Under the pieces are notes generated by a model. It was not told where the DNA came from. It ran no database searches and worked only from the letters and a program-made list of their open reading frames with translations. Positions 21,652 to 33,432 of a DNA stretch of 64,000 nt are shown here, piece after piece; position 1 is the stretch's first letter, and every line of letters begins with the position of its first letter. Location: positions 957,501-1,021,500 of the forward strand of contig JARFJB010000902.1 in NCBI GenBank assembly GCA_036346205.1, read 5' to 3'. The translations under genes were made by a program, and so were the position numbers. The DNA is from Vesta saturnalis (taxonomy: Eukaryota > Arthropoda > Insecta > Coleoptera > Lampyridae).

Positions 21652-23340
21652 CGAGTTTCTTATCATGATTTATTAAATTATCCAAATTATGTAGGAAGAA
21701 ATGACCCATAAAACTTATATTACAAAGAAAGAAAGAAAAAGGTCAATAACATTATCCTGTTATATGAAATGTATGTCAGCATTTCTGTATGTGTCTATAT
21801 TAAAATAAATAAATACACTCTTTTATAGTATCAGATTAATTTTAACTCAAAATTTTGAATTTTGTATATAGGTTGAATAAATAACAGCGCATAGGTTAAC
21901 ATTAAAATAAATTCAGAATATAAAAAATTTCAAAACAGTCTTGTGAATATAGTACATAAAGGTTGAAACTTGCGTACATTTATATTTATATTTATTTATA
22001 AATCAGTAGTCCTTTACCCAAAAATTTCAATTTTCGGCATGTAGACTAAACAAGCATGAGCGCAAAAGATAGCACTCCAAAAATTCTCAAAACTAAAAGA
22101 ATGTGAAAAAAAAAATTTTCAATTATTAATGATAAAGTTTGTAGTTTTGATATGTAAGTGAACGTTGTTAAGGCTTAATAAATCATAACTCCAATGTCCT
22201 TTGCCCAAAAAATTCTGAATTTTCGTATATATATCCAATAAGTAAGAGCGCCAAAGATAGTAGTTTCAAAAATTTGTAAAAACAAAAAATGTGATAAAAA
22301 ATGTATGTTACCAATGATATGTAAATATATGGTTTTAATCGCTTAATAAATCAAAACTCCAATGTCCTTTACCCAAAAATTCTGAAATTTCGTATACAGG
22401 TTCAATAAATTAGAGCGCCAATGATGGCAGTTCCAAAATTTACCAAAATGTGATAAAAAAAAAAAAGATGAATTTTATCAATGTAAATTTATATGTAAGT
22501 TAAAGTTGTTAACTGCTTAATAAATCACAACTCTAATGTCCTTTACCCAAAAATTCTGAAATTTCGTATACAGGTTCAATAAATTAGAGCGCCAATGATG
22601 GCAGTTCCAAAATTTACCAAAATGTGATAAAAAAAAAGATGAATTTTATCAATGTAAATTTATATGTAAGTTAAAGTTGTTAACTGCTTAATAAATCACA
22701 ACTCCAATGTCCTTTACCCAAAAATTCTGAAATTTCGTATACAGATCCAATAAGTAAGAGCGCCAATAATAGCAGTTTCAAAAATTCCCCAAAATGTGAT
22801 AAAAAAAATTTGTTTTACCAACTAAAGCAATATGAAATTGAAAGTTGTTAATTGCTTAATAAATCACAACTCGATAATTCTTTACCCAAAAATTCTGAAT
22901 TTTCGTATATAGGTTCAATAAATAAGAGCGCCAATAATAGCAGTTTAAAAAATTCCCAAAAAAAAAAAAAAAAGAAATTTGATAAAAAAATTTTGCTTTA
23001 TGAATTAAACTAATACGTAACTGAACGTTAATTGCTTAATAAATCACAACTCGATAATCCTTTACCCAAAATTCTGAAATTTCGTATACAGATCCAATAA
23101 GTAAGAGCGCCAATAATAGCAGTTTCAAAATTCCCAAAATGTGATAAAAAAATTTGTTTTACCAACTAAAGCAATATGAAATTGAAAGTTGTTAATTGCT
23201 TAATAAATCACAACTCGATAATCCTTTACCCAAAAATTCTGAAATTTCGTATACAGATCCAATAAATTAGAGCGCCAATGATAGAACTAAAAAAATTTGG
23301 AAAAAACTTGAAGGTCCTCTTTACTATTGGAATATTAAAA
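21459..23340 (+). repeat. ~170-bp satellite, left arm of B
   Basis: Tandem units marked by 'cctttacccaaaaattctgaa' followed by 'tagagcgccaat' and 'gcttaataaatcacaactc'. Unit starts at 22366, 22540, 22711 and 22879 give periods of 168-174 bp, with more diverged units upstream. (TA)n runs precede the block at about 21159-21186 and 21605-21650. The inverted block is at 24990-26480 and a short version lies in D at 58950-59410. Confidence 0.9.
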
Positions 23341-23345
23341 ATACA

Positions 23346-24964
23346 TTTTCCTCAATAAATTAGGCAGCAATATGAAATATGATATAATAAAACCTTAATG
23401 TAACTAATTTGTAAACTATTTGTAATACGGTTTTTTTCTAAAATAGATTGTAACGATATTTCATGAAATAAAGTAATAATAACGCTCACAATGAATCTTC
23501 AGACATCTTACATATATATACACAATTGCAATTCAAGTTAAATGGATTGTACTCGTAATGAGTAAAAAGCATGCAATTGCAAAAATGCATCCATATAGTA
23601 TGATTTGTAATATTATATTCAAGTACTGTACTAGAATGGAATGCATAATTGCAATTATTGTTGTGTAAACGATAGACGTGTGCTTGAACTATGAAAGTGA
23701 TGTATGTTTGAAAGTGTATGATGTAAGAAAAGATGTATGTACATATGTATGGAAAGAGATAGAAAACGAGTCGACGAGGACGTGCTCCAGTGCAGGGGTT
23801 CAGGTGGGGTTTGGGGGGAGGGAGAAACTAAAGTCCTAGAAAAATGCGCTCGTAAAAATTTAAATTTTTCGCCTAATTCCGAGCAAAAAAAAATTTTTTT
23901 TTCAGCGCAGTTGTGTTTTAGAAGTGACAATCTATCATTTGATGTAATAATTTTTTCGAAATATGAAAAAATTACACTTAAATTAGCCAATTCCATTTTG
24001 AAACAACAAAAAGCACTTAAAACGCACCTTTTTGTACTCAGAAGAAACATATGCATGCAATTTATCCATTTAATGTATCTAAATGCTCTTTAAATTGCCC
24101 AATTCAATTTTAAAACAACACTTAAAACATGACTTGTAATTTTAGGTGCAGCGTTAATAATCATTGTAGGATAATGAACGCAGTTATTTTGCTGTGAAAG
24201 CATTTAGCGAACATTCTATTTCTATGTCATCAGTTTACATTACAATTTGAAACGGAGTTTGTAAATGTTTGAATACATCATTTGTAGATTTTAAAATTCC
24301 GAATTTATTTAACTGGTATCCTTTGCGCTGTTATTTATTTTCTCTACACGCAAAATTGAGGATTTTAACTAAACCATTAAGCTATTATGATAAAAGAGTA
24401 TATTATTAACATATAATTATGATAAAAAGAGTATATTTATTAACATATAATTTATTGTTTACTACTACATTTCATAATGTTGTTCACCTTCTTTTGTAAC
24501 AGTTTTATATTGATAATTACATAGCAGTTTAACCATTAAGAGTGAAAAATTAGGAATTTATTGTAGATAGACTGAACAAATAACAGGTGTAAAAGATATA
24601 ACAGTTCCAAAATTTTCTAAATACTAAAACTAATGATTTTATTTTATGAAATAAAGTATTCACACCAGAAACGTAAAATTGACAGTTGGATCTGTTTAGT
24701 GATATCAACAGTTGTTGAATTTACAAGAAAATAATTTGATATGGTTTTATTTGATACTATTAAACATACTTTTATGTGATAAGGTTATAATGCTATTTCT
24801 TGGTACATAATTTGAAATCTATCCTCAATGCTTTTACTTTCTTGATTAACACCTTCAGTCTTTTCTTTCTCTCATCAATACTTAATAACTATTTCTTTCT
24901 TTCTCTTCTTATCATATTTATGATGCTCTAGCCATGTTTAGAGAGAGAGAGTATGTTTAATATT
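23346..24964. other. Core of element B, shared with D 58150-58860
   Basis: The unpaired centre of the foldback. About 23550-24250 is closely similar, in reverse orientation, to 58150-58860 of element D, including a GC-richer block near 23740-23860. Open frames exist on both strands of this block in both elements, and no family is recognised. The remainder (24250-24960) is AT-rich with satellite-like pieces. Confidence 0.65.
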
Positions 24965-24989
24965 CAATAGTAAAGACGACCTTCAAGTT

Positions 24990-26480
24990 TTCCCCAAATT
25001 TTTTTAGTTCTATCATTGGCGCTCTAATTTATTGAACCTGTATACGAAATTTCAGAATTTTTGGGTAAAGGACATTGGAGTTGTGATTTATTAAGCAGTT
25101 AACAACTTTAACTTACATATAAATTTACATTGATAAAATTCATTTTTTTTTTATCACATTTTGGTAAATTTTGGAACTGCCATCATTGGCGCTCTAATTT
25201 ATTGAACCTGTATACGAAATTTCAGAATTTTTGGGTAAAGGACATTAGAGTTGTGATTTATTAAGCAGTTAACAACTTTAACTTACATAAATTTACATTG
25301 ATAAAATTCATCTTTTTTTTTATCACATTTTGGTAAATTTTGGAACTGCCATCATTGGCGCTCTAATTTATTGAACCTGTATACGAAATTTCAGAATTTT
25401 TGGGTAAAGGACATTGAGTTTTGATTTATTAAGCGATTAAAACCATATATTTACATATCATTGGTAACATACATTTTTATCACATTTTTGTTTTACAAAT
25501 TTTTGAAACTACTATCTTTGGCGCTTTACTTATTGGATATATATACGAAAATTCAGAATTTTTGGGCAAAGGACATTGGAGTTATGATTTATTAAGCCTT
25601 AACAACGTTCACTTACATATCAAAACTACAAACTTTATCATTAATAATTGAAAATTTTTTTTTCACATTCTTTTAGTTTTGAGAATTTTTGAGTGCTATC
25701 TTTGCGCTCATGCTTGTTTAGTCTACATGCCTAAAATTGAAATTTTTGGGTAAAGGACTACTGATTTATAAATAAATATAAATATAAATGTACGCAAGTT
25801 TCAACCTTTATGTACTATATTCACAAGACTGTTTTGAAATTTTTTATATTCTGAATTTATTTTAATGTTAACCTTTGCGCTGTTATTTATTCAACCTATA
25901 TACAAAATTCAAAATTTTTAGTTAAAATTAATCTGATACTATAAAAGAGTGTATTTATTTATTTTAAAATAGACACATACAGAAACGCTGACACATTTCA
26001 TATAACAGGATAATGTTATTGACCTTTTTCTTTCTTTCTTTGTAATATAAGTTTTATGGGTCATTTCTTCCTACATAATTTGGATAATTTAATAAATCAT
26101 GATAAGAAACTCGTTTAATATATATATATCTATATAAATCTATACAAATTCAATTAAAACCATATGGAAACTTATTTTAAAGCGCTAGTTGGAAGTTTTT
26201 CCACATTTTGGAATTTGAAACTCCTATTTTTGCGTTGTTACATGTTTATTACATACCAAAAATTAAAATTTTGGGTAAAGGACTAAAGTGTTATGATTTA
26301 TTCATTTGTGCAAGTTTCAACTTTTCTGTATACTAAACTAAAAATTTGTCATTAATACTTGAAAATTTTTTTCACATTCTTTAGTTTTGAGAATTTTTGG
26401 ATTGCTATCTATTGCGCTCTTACTTGTTTACTCTACATGTCAAAATTGGAATTTTGGGTAAAGGACTAGTGATTTATAAA
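24990..26480 (-). repeat. ~170-bp satellite, right arm of B
   Basis: Inverted counterpart of the left satellite, with 'ttcagaatttttgggtaaagga' in each unit, grading into diverged units near 26200-26470. A long (TA)n run follows at 26564-26632. Confidence 0.9.
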
Positions 26481-26559
26481 TAAATATAAATATATAAGCT
26501 TTATGTGTCATTTCTTCCTACATAATTTGTATAATTTAATAAATCATGATAAAAACTCG

Positions 26560-26633
<74 letters not shown>

Positions 26634-26801
26634 TCAATTAAAACCATATGGAAACATTTTAAATTTCACTTTTTTTTCTTTCTTCTATGCCTACACACAC
26701 ACTTTCTTTTTTCAAATGAAGTGCCTTTTCCTTATGCAATATAACATACACTACTGTAATTATTTATTTACTAAAGCACCTTTATTTCATGGCACATTCA
26801 C

Positions 26802-27212
26802 TCAAAGTTGCATCATTTTCTTTTTTACCTCATACAGCTCTAAATCTATCCTCAATTTTTTTATTTCCTTAATTAACACCTCGAGTCTTTTCTTCCTCTC
26901 GTCAATACTTAATAATTCTTTTTCTCTTCTTATCATTCTTATTACTTTCACCATTTCTAGCAATAAAAAGTTTACTGAATCATGCAATCCCGGAGAAGCC
27001 TTTTTTATTATAAACATGCATCCTCTTTCAAAATAAGGGTCGGTCGTAGTCGCTACATGTTCTTCTTCTTCCACTTGAGGTGTAATTTCTCTAATCACGC
27101 TAGTCTCGAGGAACGATGGTGTCTCTTGAAAATACAAAAGTTTTGCATGAAAAAATTGTATCTTGCCAATGGTATAATTATATGTAACGTAAACGTTGTC
27201 AATTGCTTCCAT
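26802..27212 (-). CDS. Gene b3: coiled-coil protein, 136 aa, unknown function
   Basis: The first in-frame ATG is at 27212; the frame is open further upstream without ATG. The N-terminal half has a hydrophobic FFHAKLLYF segment and an acidic QVEEEEH stretch. The C-terminal 60 residues are strongly helical with Lys/Glu/Leu heptad-like spacing (EKELLSIDERKKRLEVLI), so a coiled coil is likely. A truncated homologue lies at 59720-59953 of D, next to the right terminal repeat, so the gene belongs near the Polinton end. No known family is recognised. It may be a remnant of a larger gene. Confidence 0.5.
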   Translation of the reverse strand: MEAIDNVYVTYNYTIGKIQFFHAKLLYFQETPSFLETSVIREITPQVEEEEHVATTTDPYFERGCMFIIKKASPGLHDSVNFLLLEMVKVIRMIRREKELLSIDERKKRLEVLIKEIKKLRIDLELYEVKKKMMQL

Positions 27213-27419
27213 TAATAAATCATAACTCGGCAGTCCTTTACCCAAGCAACTCTCTTCATTACGATGTACCTACTCTTCATTTAATCAAAACATAGAAGAC
27301 ATTTTATTTTTTGTAATAAAAAATACATAGTTTATTTCCAAACAATTATACATAGACATATGTTATTATAATTTTTTTTTTTTTACAGAAATGTTAAATT
27401 AGTTGCCTTTCCTGAGCTG

Positions 27420-27665
27420 GTAATCTACATGTCATTCTCAGACAGATATTGTTTAAACTTTTCAATGCGATCTTCTTTTGAAGTATTCATAAAATTGTAA
27501 GGGAAGTATGGACTTAAAGTTCTGGGTTTCAATGATAATATGTTTACCATACTTTATGTCGATGGTATTCATATAATCACTTTATGTTTTGCACACCTCC
27601 AAGTCTTTTACGTTCGTGATGGATTTACAGAAAGTGCTACCATTCAATGCAGATAGATCCATTTA
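27420..27665 (-). pseudogene. Gene b2, third copy in right arm
   Basis: Inverted counterpart of 20169-20450, with the same MDLSALNG-type start ('ggatccattt'-like complement near 27655) and the same broken Met-Asn block. Confidence 0.6.
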
Positions 27666-28049
27666 TTTTTGACAAATTCTGTCCTGTTTCCTGTAGACTG
27701 AAAGCAGTTTAGGTTGACCATTTGAGGACTACATAAACACTTTAGGCCTAATATTTATGTATCAGTATGTTTTATTATTAATAAATAATACAAATTACAA
27801 TTGGTCTTTTATTATTATTCTTACAGAAATTACATTCTACGTTAGTTCCTTAAGTACACACTATATTACAATAAGTTATATTCATACTAGTCGGTACCTA
27901 TACAAGCAGGACATTTATATCCGTTATTAAACCAATAGTAATGCTTTCTACAGTAATTTAAGTGTTCCAAAGTGCTTGTTGTTCTTACCGGCATCATTGA
28001 ATTATAAATGAGATTATTGCCTTACAATAATATGCTTATAAACTACATT

Positions 28050-28614
28050 ATCATCATCATCATCATCGATCCATGAATATTATTTTAATCCCAACCACTT
28101 TACGTACACTTTATTCTTTTACGTCAAATGACCTTTTCCACCAAATACACATCGGGATATTTAACCTTTGCAGTTCCTGTCTATAAATAGGTGTCCCTGT
28201 CTTGTAGTAAGTACGTGACCGGATTCCTTACACGCACTTTAACAATCTTGAAAAGTTCACTAGACCAATTTGGTATATAACCTTTATCAAATATTCTTTT
28301 AAAAATTTTGTAAACACCGAAAATGTGGCTTTCTCCCGTCCTTTAACGTACACCTCATCTGTTGTTGATATGCAATCACTAAGTATACTAGGGAATAGAC
28401 ATGGAGAAGTATATCCATATTCCCACTTGATGAAGTGGTGGTTGTGAATTAACCAATTAGCTTGCTTTTGAAATTCACTATCCGAGGTGTGCCATGGAAA
28501 TGGGGGTTTGAATACGTAATGAGCAATTTGCTCTCCATTATATATCGCTAGTTCCTTAGGTGTAAATATATTTCTTGCTGTTTTGAATCCTTGCACATCA
28601 ATTATAACAATCAT
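28050..28614 (-). pseudogene. Nuclease-like protein joined to integrase C-terminus, right-arm copy
   Basis: Starts ATG 28614. The VDVQGF-family part is intact through VYVKGREKATF and uninterrupted by the frameshift seen in the left arm. After KFLKE an indel moves the integrase-like part (SSELFKIVKV in the partner arm) out of frame, giving a stop at 28228. Integrase-derived sequence continues out of frame to about 28050. The nuclease-like part alone could still make a protein of roughly 105 residues plus a foreign tail. Confidence 0.65.
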
Positions 28615-28999
28615 TACTTTTCTATATTTGTCTGGTTGTCTTCGTTAGCGTGTTGTATATGCGCTAATGCAATCTTTCCTACAGTTCCGGCGCTGGTAAT
28701 GCGTCATTCTCAACCAGATATTGCTTTAGTTGGTATGAATTGTAATATGATACCAATAAATTTTAACCTTGAACAGCTTAGCCAATATAGCTGCAGACAC
28801 CATATTATTATACGCTACATTTTTTTAGTCTCATCAATAGCAGCTCTCTTCATTATGATATACCCTTCATTTAATCAAAACATAGAAGACATTCTTTTTT
28901 TTTTGTAACAAAAAATATATAATTTATTTCCAAACAATTATACATAGATATATATGTTATTATTATTTTTTTTTTACATAAATGTTAAATTAGTCATCT

Positions 29000-29445
29000 T
29001 TCCTACAGTTCCGGTGCTGGTAATGCGTCATTCTCAACCAGATATTGCTTAAACTTTTCAATGCGATCTTCTTTTTGAACTATTCATAAAATCCTAAGGT
29101 AAGTATGCACTTAAAGTTCTGGGTTTCAATGATAATATGTTTCCCATACTGATAGTATTCATATCAATCACTTTATATTTTGCGTCTTTTACGTTCGTGA
29201 AGGATTTACAGAAAGTGCTACTGTTCAATGCAGATAGATCCATCTTTATTGATTCGAGAACGCTTATGAATTAAGGTAAGTATGCACTTAAAGTTCTAGG
29301 TTTCAATGATAATATGTTTCCCATACTTTGTGTTGATATTATTCATATCAATCACTTTATATTTTGCGTCTTTTACGTTCGTGAAGGATTTACAGAAAGT
29401 GCTACTGTTCAATGCAGATAGATCTATCTTTATTGATTCGAGAAC
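29000..29445 (-). pseudogene. Gene b2, two tandem copies in right arm
   Basis: Inverted counterparts of 18406-18840, again two truncated copies sharing 'ttcgtgaaggatttacagaa'. Both carry stops. Confidence 0.65.
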
Positions 29446-29549
29446 GCTTATGAATTATAGTTGACACCGGAACTGTCCTATATATTACTGCATCATGATG
29501 TTAGAGGGGAGAGTGCACTTTGATAATTGTATCGATAGGCTAATCTGCA

Positions 29550-29877
29550 TCTGATGAGGATGAACTACTACCATCAAGAGATGCCGTCCATTTTTTTTTA
29601 CATCATTGCAAAACTGATGCAATTGCGCAGCTTTCAGTTCTTCTACAAAACATGTTCTACATATTTCCTTTAAATTTAAAACTTTTCACATGTCTTTACT
29701 CCTTTTCATACTTTTCACTAGGACGTTACACTCCGCTTCACTATAATCACCTCGCCCGTAAACCGCCTCATGTTCGGCATCGAATACTAATGCTGAAAAT
29801 TCTTGCTTCAAGCGTTCCACCGCTGTTCTCAGGTCAGTTGCTTTGGTCCATTGCTCTTGAGCGTATGCCATCCACAT
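29550..29877 (-). pseudogene. Gene b1, right-arm copy
   Basis: Begins MWMAYAQEQW at 29877 and is open to 29686, where an indel changes the frame. The Ser-rich acidic end (29558-29640) is readable in another frame. Inverted partner of 17967-18303. Confidence 0.55.
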
Positions 29878-30155
29878 GTTTGACACAACACTCACTACCC
29901 ATTACACTATTTCCTTATATTGTTACTCTAAACGACCCCACTATGTTACATTAGTGCAGATATGAACCATCTCTTTGATTACCATACATATCTGGTTACG
30001 CGCATAAGCTACTTTCAACGATCATGCTGTCACTATACTTTTTAGCTGTAACGCGATCAACTTTTAGTGAGGACTTGAACCGGCCATTTTTAGCTATGAT
30101 ATACAGATCAATAACCTTTGAACACACTATTTTTTAGACTTCTAAGAATTGTAAT

Positions 30156-30156
<1 letters not shown>

Positions 30157-30192
<36 letters not shown>

Positions 30193-32190
30193 CATTACAG
30201 TTTCTATTTTTAGCTTCGGACCTTGACCTTGTAATATGATGAGGATGGTGACGCAATTTCTATTTTTAGCTTGAAGTGGAGTATTCACCTTCAATGAACT
30301 CATGACCTACTTTTTATGCATAGCTTATGAGATCATCGTCGTGACCTTCAAGTGGAGTAAATCTTGAAAATTCTATTCTTAGATTTATGATTACCTTGCA
30401 ATTTCTATTTATAGCTTTTCGCCCTGACCATTTCTAAGAAATGTTGCGAAACAGCTATCTGTTTTGGGAAACGGACCCCTGTTTAAGGAAACGGCTACCT
30501 GTTTTTAGGAAACGGCTACCTGTTTTCAGGAAACGGCTACCTGTTTAGGGGAACGGCCACCTGTTTAGCTCACTTGAGGGGCGGCGTGACATTGCTTGAA
30601 ACATGCACCTCAGGGCTCTTGATTTCCTAGAATTGAGATAGCAATCTATTTTTAAAATAACTGAATAATGGATCGTCTTTGTTATCAGAGGTGTGACCTT
30701 ATAAGCATAAACTTTAAATCGTTGACAATGGATTGCCTTTGTTCTTGAAAGAGATGTATTTAGATAACAATCTATTTTTATAAATCAACCAGAACAATGA
30801 ATCGTCTTTGTTCATTTACCTTTGAAAATTATAAGCATAGACTTTGAACAATACATCGTCTTTGTTCATGATTTCTCAGAATTGAGATAACAATTTATTT
30901 TATAACTCGACCAGAAGAATGAATCGCTTTTGTTCTTTTACCTTGAAAATAGCATAGACTTTGAAGCGTTGACAATGGGTCGCCTTTGTTATTGATTTCC
31001 TAGAATTGAGATAACAATCTATTTATAGAATAACGGAACAATAGATAGTCTTTGTTCTTTCATGTGGCCTTGAAAGCATAGACTTTGAACCGTCGACAAT
31101 GCATCGTCTTTGTTCTTGATTTCCTAGAACTTCAGAAGCTATGACTCAGCCAAAACAATAGATCGTCTTTGTTCTCTCATGTGGCCTTGAAAGCATAGAC
31201 TTTAAACAACCCCTTTGTTCTTGATTTCTCAGAATAGGGCGTGCCCTTGAAACATGCATAGACTTGCTTGAGACTGAGGGCAATGACCTTCAGGATAATC
31301 AAAAACCTAGTAACTTTTCTAGTGACCTTGAAGCGGGGGACTTAGCAGGGTTGCTACCCCTTGAAATAGGCAATGTTACTAACCTGTGACCTTGAAACGG
31401 GGAACGCGTACGTGCACGGTGAGTTAGGATCCGTATACCTATACACGTAATTTATATAAGAAATATATTTCCCGCTAAAAAGTTCAACCTTCTATTTTTA
31501 GCTTTTCACCTTGACCTTTTTATATTTCTAAGAAATATGACACCAGCGTAGGTCAATAACCTTTGACCTTGAAAACTATTTTTAGATTTATGATTACCTT
31601 GCAACTTCTATTTTAGCTTTGACCTTTGCTTAAACTTGTTAAATACCTACTTTTGACCTTGACTAGAAATATGATGATCAGCTCCAAAATTTATATTTCC
31701 CGCTAAAAGTTTGACCTTGAAAATTATATTCTTAGATTTATGATTACCTTGCAATTTCTATTTTAGCTTTTCACCTTGACCATGCTTGACATGCTTAAAC
31801 TTGTTAAATACCTACTGTTGACCTTGACTATAAATATGATGATCAGCTCCAAAATTTATATTTCCGCTAAAAGTTTGACCTTGAAAATTATTTATGATTA
31901 CCTGGCAATTTCTATTTTAGCTTTTCACCTTTTATATTTCTAAGAAATATGACACCACCGTAAGTCTTCGACCTTGAATACTATTTTTGATTACCTTGCA
32001 ACTTTTTACCTTTGACCTTGACTTAGCAGGGTTACCAACCTAACACGTAGCCTTAGCAGGGTTGCCCCGTTACCAACAACGTGGCCTTGACTTAGCACCC
32101 AGCAATGTTACCAACCTAGAAATCTAGTGACTTTTCTGGTGACAAATCTGGTGACAAATCTAGTGACAAAAGTGGGACAGGAATGGAGTA
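30157..32190 (-). repeat. TGACCTTGA array, right terminal region of B
   Basis: Starts with a (TGA)n run at 30157-30193. It carries the 'gaaacggctacctgt' cluster at 30445-30570, the 'gaacaat..atcgtctttgtt' minisatellite to about 31200, then dense TGACCTTGA copies (31503, 31567, 31662, 31715, 31820, 31878, 31972, 32017). It ends in 'gacaaatctagtgac' blocks. No gene. Confidence 0.9.
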
Positions 32191-32201
32191 GTATATCTAC
32201 T

Positions 32202-32207
32202 ATTACC
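32202..32207. repeat. Target-site duplication of element B, right copy (ATTACC)
   Basis: ATTACC immediately after the terminal CTACT; identical to 15670-15675. Confidence 0.92.
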
Positions 32208-32652
32208 TCAAATTGTTGTGGATTATAATTCAAGAAAGCATAGAACCACCGGATACAAACCTATAGAAGTAACGGAAAAGAATGCTGCCTCTATTTTGAA
32301 ACATTTAAAATGTCATAAAGTTCTTGACCGTAAAATACCTAAATTTAAAGTGGGGGATTATGTACATATTAGCAAAAATACAGAAGCATATTCTCTAAGG
32401 GTTATACGCCTAATTGGAGTTACGAAGTCTTTCGAATATCAGCAGTGAAGCGTTCCAGTTCAATTGCCTACAGATTACGTGATAGTCGAGATGAAGAGAT
32501 ACAGGGACGTTTCTATGATCTAGAACTTCACAGTGTTAAACATCCTGACAATCAGCTAGTTGAACATGTAATACGACCTCGAGGAAATATGTCTCTCGTT
32601 AAATGATAATTCTCACAATTCATGGATTTCTAACAAAGACATTATATAATAC
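32208..32652 (+). pseudogene. Polinton integrase, C-terminal part (element C)
   Basis: Continues the integrase interrupted at 15675. VDYNSRKHRTTGYKP is the conserved end of the rve core, followed by the FKVGDYVHISK small-domain block. After 32400 an indel changes the frame, and the NWSYEVFRI block and a decayed chromodomain (QLVEHVIRPR, then SWISNKDII in a third frame) run to about 32652. It aligns throughout with D 50865-51285. Confidence 0.85.
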
Positions 32653-32999
32653 ACTTTGTACGATTCCTTTTATATATTGTAATATTATGATGTAATAAAT
32701 AGCTCTTTTTTTATTTTTTTTATTTATTATTGATACATACAATACTATACACTACTAAAGCGTTTCATAAATACGTAATCACGATGTTGCTTTTCCAGGA
32801 CAGCTGAAGGTATTGGACTACACTCTTCTATTCTTTTCCTAAAGCGTGCAGTCTCTTGCTAACTGTTCCCATTCCCCTTTTCGCTCCCATTCTACTACAT
32901 CGTGAACTACGTTTTTGGACTCATTAATGCAGACTTCCTTCACTTGTCGTGTTGTCATCTGTTGAAATATAATTCGGTAAATGACATCTTATTTCATGT

Positions 33000-33286
33000 A
33001 CAAATTTTTCCAGAGATATTTCTCTAAGGTCTTCTATTAACCGCTTAATACAACAAATGCACTATACACCATCGTCTTGCGATAGAAAATATTTCTCACA
33101 GACGTATTCCACTACCATACTTATAAACTAGAATATCTAAATGGTCATCACTAAACGTACCCCACCATACACTTTTTCATGTTCAGCATCAAATTCTAGT
33201 GATTGAAATTGGCATATTTGTCTTTGCACTGCACTAACACAATCCACAGCCTTAGGCCATGACTGTGCACTATAACACATCCACAT
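33000..33286 (-). pseudogene. Gene b1 homologue in element C
   Basis: Minus-strand frame starting MWMCYSAQSWPKAVD at 33286 with a FDAEHEKVYGG block, matching b1 of element B. It is followed by stops, while cysteine-rich pieces can be traced to about 33040. It lies downstream of the 33433-33957 gene on the same strand, which suggests a small minus-strand transcription unit. Confidence 0.55.
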
Positions 33287-33432
33287 ATTGACTAAACTTT
33301 ATTATTATCCCTATTCTCGCTTTGGTCGTTACCCCCACTTATTACTTAACGGCTTTCGCAACTTCTGCGTCAATATCAATTTTCTGCTTGGCAAATTCTA
33401 CAATTTCCATTTCTATTGAGATCAAATATATC

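Larger units (their letters stand above)
15676..32201. mobile_element. Element B: foldback Polinton with 7-7.7-kb inverted arms
   Basis: A 16.5-kb element bounded by AGTAGATATACTACTCCATT and its complement, with ATTACC duplicated outside. It is inserted in the integrase gene of element C. Left arm 15676-23345 and right arm 24965-32201 are imperfect inverted copies around a 1.6-kb core. From the tip inwards each arm holds the AAGGTCA array, gene b1, two copies of b2, a nuclease-like/integrase chimera, a third b2, coiled-coil gene b3 and a ~170-bp satellite. The innermost arm plus core match 58150-59953 of D. No PolB, capsid or ATPase genes remain. Confidence 0.9.
24965..32201 (-). repeat. Right arm of element B (giant terminal inverted repeat)
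   Basis: Reverse complement of 15676-23345 with small indels and substitutions, in the same gene order. Some genes are better preserved here (b3 at 26802-27212). Others are broken differently, which shows independent decay of the two arms. Confidence 0.92.

Noticed and set aside
21459..23340. Possible CRISPR array
   Set aside because: Units are about 170 bp with no short unique spacers; a satellite in a eukaryotic genome.
23655..24056. Open frames on both strands in the core of B
   Set aside because: Both strands are open in both elements and neither shows a recognisable domain, so coding cannot be assigned to either strand; recorded as a conserved block instead.
15676..32201. Palindrome as an assembly artefact
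   Set aside because: The arms differ by many substitutions, distinct frameshifts and indels, and the element is bounded by a 6-bp duplication inside a continuous integrase frame. Long reads would still be useful.
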